Origin: Eudorina sp. 2006-703-Eu-15
Lineage: Eukaryota > Chlorophyta > Chlorophyceae > Chlamydomonadales > Volvocaceae
Assembly: GCA_003117195.1 (NCBI GenBank)
Contig: BDSI01000099.1
Span: forward strand, 394,479-458,478
DNA length: 64,000 nucleotides
Reading direction: 5' to 3'
Every line of letters starts with the position of its first letter. Positions within the stretch are counted from its first letter, which is position 1. Under the pieces are notes generated by a model, which was not told where the DNA came from, searched no databases, and was given only the letters and a program-made list of their open reading frames with translations. Position numbers and translations under genes: made by a program. Of the stretch, positions 61,001 through 64,000 are shown in pieces.

Positions 61001-61997
61001 AGGGCCGTGGCACCGCCGCAGACGCAGAACTCTTCTTTCGACCGACTGACGACGGTGTGTACGACAACACTACATGGTTTGGGTTGCAACCCTCCTCGGG
61101 CTTGGGGAGAGGGAGGCCCCCATATGGTGCCCGCCATGCGGACCGACGAGGAGGTGGATCTGGGGTTTGGGTTTCGGGTTTCTACCCCCCACGCGCCCCG
61201 CTCACCTGTACGGCGACCCGCGGGTCGCTGACGACCACCACCCACTGGAACCCCAGACTGAACTTGTACACGCCGCCGTACTGATTGGCCCACTCCAGCA
61301 TCTGCGTAGGACCCGAAAATGTCGTCCGGCAGCGGCACAAGCAGCAGCAGCAGCACCAGCAGCAGAAGCAGCACGCAGTGTAAGGGTGTGGCGTGTGGGG
61401 TTAAATTGAAAAAAAGAAATAAACCCAAAGGGTGGGGCGCCTTCGTTGCAGTCACATACACCTGCTGTCTCGGCTGTCGCCCATGCATGTCCCGCGGGGT
61501 CCACTGTAACTAACACCTTTACTAATCACACCGCCGTCTGTCCACCTCCGCTACTGCTACCAGATCCTGTTGACATCGCTGGTCGCAAGCGCACATACAT
61601 CGGAAGACACGTACGGCCTCGGTCCTCCCAGGGCCGCGCCCGGCCCCCCCGTACCTCCTGACCGCCCAGTACGACATCTGCTGACCCAACAACGCACACA
61701 GATCTTCTCCTAAATCTTCCCAAAACATCTTCCAGTGAGATCTATCTCCTATCTTCCCATATCTATCATCCCCCCTGCTGCCAGATCTCCCGCATAGAGA
61801 TAGAAAGATAGATCTTGCCCGTACATCAGTACGAACGTACGGACCTGCACGTGGTAGTCGGGCCTCATGACGGCGGTGATGTTGCCGAGCGCAAAGCTGC
61901 CCGGCGGCCCAGGCACCCGCGGCAGGTCGTACTTGGGCGCGAACAGCGTCGACGCCAGCTGGCCATAGAAGCACAGCTCCTCCCAGGTGCTCGACAT
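53569..61997 (-). CDS. cytochrome P450 with a very long low-complexity insertion
   Basis: Haem-thiolate monooxygenase; substrate and CYP family not determined. Ten exons: 61997-61845, 61301-61206, 60553-60491, 59921-59815, 59777-57808, 57589-57489, 56031-55650, 55242-55131, 54574-54199, 53751-53569; phases close to 1180 aa. Marks in order: Pro-rich hinge LPRVPGPPG, the C-helix WAAVRKA, I-helix AGFDTSSH (about 916-923), ExxR as ETMR (981-984), FRPERW, haem loop FSDGMKSCLG with Cys1117 (usual Arg is Lys), then a beta-rich tail. Exon 5 alone adds about 600 residues of His/Asn, Thr, Pro, Ala and acidic repeats between C-helix and E-helix regions, against about 500 aa for a whole normal P450. A second Gly/Ser insert precedes the haem loop. 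The N-terminus lacks a clear membrane anchor. Confidence 0.9.
55024..55122. repeat. (AC)n microsatellites
   Basis: Two AC runs (55024-55068, 55102-55122) in the P450 intron after exon 8. Confidence 0.9.
56627..56652 (-). repeat. 3' tail of non-LTR retroelement
   Basis: On the minus strand GGGGTCCGCTGTAACG then TTCATTCAT; in P450 intron 6. Confidence 0.6.
57229..57326 (+). tRNA. tRNA-Leu(CAA) with a 16-nt intron
   Basis: Acceptor stem GCACCTG pairs with CGGGTGC (one G-T), discriminator A. D-arm CCG/CGG with AGTGGTCTAA loop; T-arm GTGAG-TTCGAAC-CTCAC; variable arm AGC-GAAA-GCT, as in class II tRNAs. The anticodon arm forms only if 16 nt (CTTTGAGAAGTGAGCT) after CTCAAG are removed; CTTTGAG pairs with the anticodon CTCAAG, the usual anticodon-intron pairing. 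31:39 is a T-T mismatch in this fold. Mature length 82 nt. T-rich TTTGTTTTG downstream fits a pol III terminator. It lies antisense inside P450 intron 6. Confidence 0.88.
59220..59610. repeat. coding trinucleotide/nonanucleotide repeats
   Basis: GTTGTGGTG units (59221-59300) and a GGT run (59525-59605) inside P450 exon 5; on the gene strand they encode His-Asn and Thr runs. Confidence 0.85.
59970..60074. repeat. dispersed intron module, longest copy
   Basis: GAAGATTGGTAGACATATT, AACTGCGCTGCTGCCAGAGC, GACGGTCC, then ATTGGTACAGTACCGTAGAT and CGCCAGCGACAACGACGG. In P450 intron 3, leading into the acceptor region at 59922. Confidence 0.7.
60378..60478. repeat. 13-bp tandem repeat CGGCGGCCCCTCC
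   Basis: About eight perfect units in P450 intron 3, beside the donor of exon 3. Confidence 0.92.
60630..61432. repeat. two A-rich intron patches
   Basis: 60630-60668 (AAAGATAAAGG..CCCCAAAAACAAACCCGG) in P450 intron 2 and 61396-61432 (AAATTGAAAAAAAGAAATAA then ACCC) in intron 1; related to 29486 and 42608. The span between them is ordinary intron plus exon 2. Confidence 0.45.
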
Positions 61998-64000
61998 CGC
62001 TCTAACAACTAGTATGTCTGCGCTCGGGCGGCGGCGGCGGCGGCGGCGAGTCGTCTCGTTCGCTGCGTGGCCTGCTGCAAGCGTCTCGATCTATCGATCT
62101 GCGATGGCTGACACCTCTCACTCCCTCGAGATCCGACCCGGGCGTGACGGAATTTGCTGGTTCACTGCTGTAAGGGGTTCAACCCTTCAGCTGTCTGGAA
62201 AAGCACTGGCACTGGAAGGGGCGCAATCTTCCTTCAGTGTCTGTCTGGAAAGCAAAGGTCACGAGGCTCCTGTATGTTGATGAGCGTTGCTGCTTGCTGG
62301 GCGTACGTCTGTTTGAAATGGACTCGAGCAAGCAAGCTCCGTCCAGAGCCAAACGAAAAAATAAACACAAGGCACGGCGGAGCTGTGCCGACGCCCCGGA
62401 GATAGAGCGACGTGAAGCTAAGTCAAGCACGTGCTGATGTCGTCGTCCCTGATTTTTACTTGCCCTGATCCCAAGCCGCCGCCGCCGCGCTGTTGATGAC
62501 CAGGAAATACAGCGGGTGGGAAGATGTGATTCCGAAATCGAATGCCTGCCTGCCGCTGGCCGGCCCTGGGGGAAGCGCTCCAAGCGACCAGAGCCGGCCG
62601 ATCAAATGGCGACAGGGGCCAGCTGTGTGCCGCAATGAGGTAGGCCTGGGCAGCCCAGCGATAGATCGGCAGCCGTGCGGGGCCAGCTGCTGCTGCGGCG
62701 GCGTTGAAGCCCGGCGCCGGGCGTTTCAGGTCCGCGAACGCACCCGCCCTAGCAGGGCAATCGCGGCGACGGCAATCCCAAACGAGCCCGTCGCGTTATG
62801 AATGACGTGGCCACACAATATAATGTAGCGGTTCTCGTTACGCGTGCCGAGAAGGCAAACGCGATGCATGCACCGTTCGCGAACGAAAGCGAAAGGTTTG
62901 CGGCGGCCGATGGCGGCCAACAGCAGCTGGTAGGCAGCAGCCCAAAGAGGCGTCAATCACTGACTGGGGAGGGATCGAGGCCATTAAGTCACTTACAGCA
63001 AGGCACTCCCGAAATGGTTCGCAGTGAAGGGTCCCGAGTACGGACACAGCGGCAATGACGTCGAAGGCCCGAGGTCGGATCGTCATTGCGTTGAGAGGTA
63101 CCCCGGACTGACTGACTGACTGATGGGACGGGAGCACGGGACTATCCCATCCGTTTGCCCGCGCCGCTCCCCTTTTTACCCACTCTCAGCTGCTCACTGC
63201 TTGCGCTGAGAAGTTGAGACCCACCCACCCACCAAACCCGCGCGGAGCCCTTGCCGCCGCCCGTTTGGACGTACGTTTTCACGCGTCGCCCGCCGACCGA
63301 CCCGTGGGTCACGCGCGCGCGCGCGCGGCGGCAGGCACGTCCCAAGTGTCGGTGACGTACCGGCATCGATTACCGCGCACATGAACACGCACATGCGCAT
63401 ACATGCGCATGCAAGCAAGCTGTCAATCCAGCCAAGGCAGCAGCACCTACCCGGTACACGCAAGCGAACTGCAGCTGCTGGTACCAGGGACGCCTTGCCT
63501 CGAACGCCGCCAGGCGCAGCAGGGACCCGGGTCGCGGCGGCATGCATGCTGAAAGGTTGCTTGAAAGGCGCGCGCCTAACCCATAGTAACCCATCATCAG
63601 ACGACCCATCACCGAGCATGCGAGCAATCAAGCAATCACACAAACAGATTTAAAGCAGCGGCGGTCCTCGCGTGAATCATGACTGCTGACTGCTGCAGTG
63701 CTGACTGCTGATCAAGCAAGCAAGCCAGGTGCCATCGAGCCATCTAGCGGCGCGAGCTGCTGCTGCGTGCCCCGCGCTCTCCGTCCCTGTTAGTTCCCGG
63801 ATGTACACCCCCCCCCCCCACACACACACACACCCACACACACACACCTACATACCCACGCGTGGCGTGAGGGCGCCTGCAGGATCAGGGCGGGAGGGAT
63901 GCGAGCTTACTTGTGTGTGAGCAGCCCGCAGCACGCAGCGGCGTGCAGCCCCTAGCTACAGCTACCTGCCTGCCCGGCCTTACTTCGCTTCTTACCTGCC
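61998..64000. other. upstream region of P450; no gene seen
   Basis: 5' flank of the P450 start. 62.0-62.5 kb is moderately AT-rich and may hold its promoter. Open frames to the right are short and unrecognised. A TGACTGAC repeat lies at 63107-63122, a GC alternation at about 63311-63326 and a CA tract near 63810-63850. Confidence 0.45.

Overview
The window reads as nuclear DNA of a green alga of the volvocine (Chlamydomonas/Volvox) group. The support is high GC, many short exons with GT-AG and a few GC-AG introns, long Ala/Gly/Gln/Pro runs inside conserved enzymes, abundant minisatellites and (CA)n tracts in introns, and MYND-finger and RING-CH families typical of these algae. This assignment is inference; there is no rRNA or organelle marker here. 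Many long GC-rich reading frames are antisense shadows and were discarded.

Layout, left to right: (1) 110-2897 (-), 5' part of a putative nuclear acidic protein with a Tudor-like fold, running off the left edge. (2) 7446-12787 (-), a 7-exon bifunctional methylene-THF dehydrogenase/cyclohydrolase, divergent from (3) 13026-15133 (+), phosphatidylglycerophosphate synthase. (4) 16919-22839 (-), a large two-exon MYND-finger protein (copy A). (5) 24996-31578 (+), a GT90/CAP10 glycosyltransferase. (6) 35234-37426 (-), methylthioadenosine nucleosidase, divergent from (7) 37917-39880 (+), a RING-CH protein. (8) 44070-49240 (+), a second copy (B) of the MYND-finger gene. (9) 50160-52474 (+), a frameshifted, 5'-truncated non-LTR retrotransposon. 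(10) 53569-61997 (-), a 10-exon cytochrome P450 with an intron-containing tRNA-Leu(CAA) nested antisense in one intron.

The main structural story is a segmental inverted duplication. Arm A (about 15.6-22.9 kb) and arm B (about 44.0-50.0 kb) carry the MYND gene plus flanks and bracket about 21 kb holding three single-copy genes. Arm B and the retrotransposon are in turn flanked by direct copies of the P450 3' end (42.0-43.7 and 53.1-54.0 kb). The left copy has lost its splice acceptor and stop codon and is split by an 854-bp insertion with an 11-bp target-site duplication; the intact P450 provides the empty site. Tails of the same retroelement family lie at five places.

Functionally the genes are unrelated housekeeping or accessory functions: one-carbon metabolism, plastid/mitochondrial phospholipid synthesis, glycosylation, methionine salvage, ubiquitination, P450 oxidation. 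I see no operon-like or cluster logic beyond two divergent gene pairs. For the enzymes, the exon models were assembled by hand and the reading phases close across all junctions given, except where I mark a boundary as tentative.
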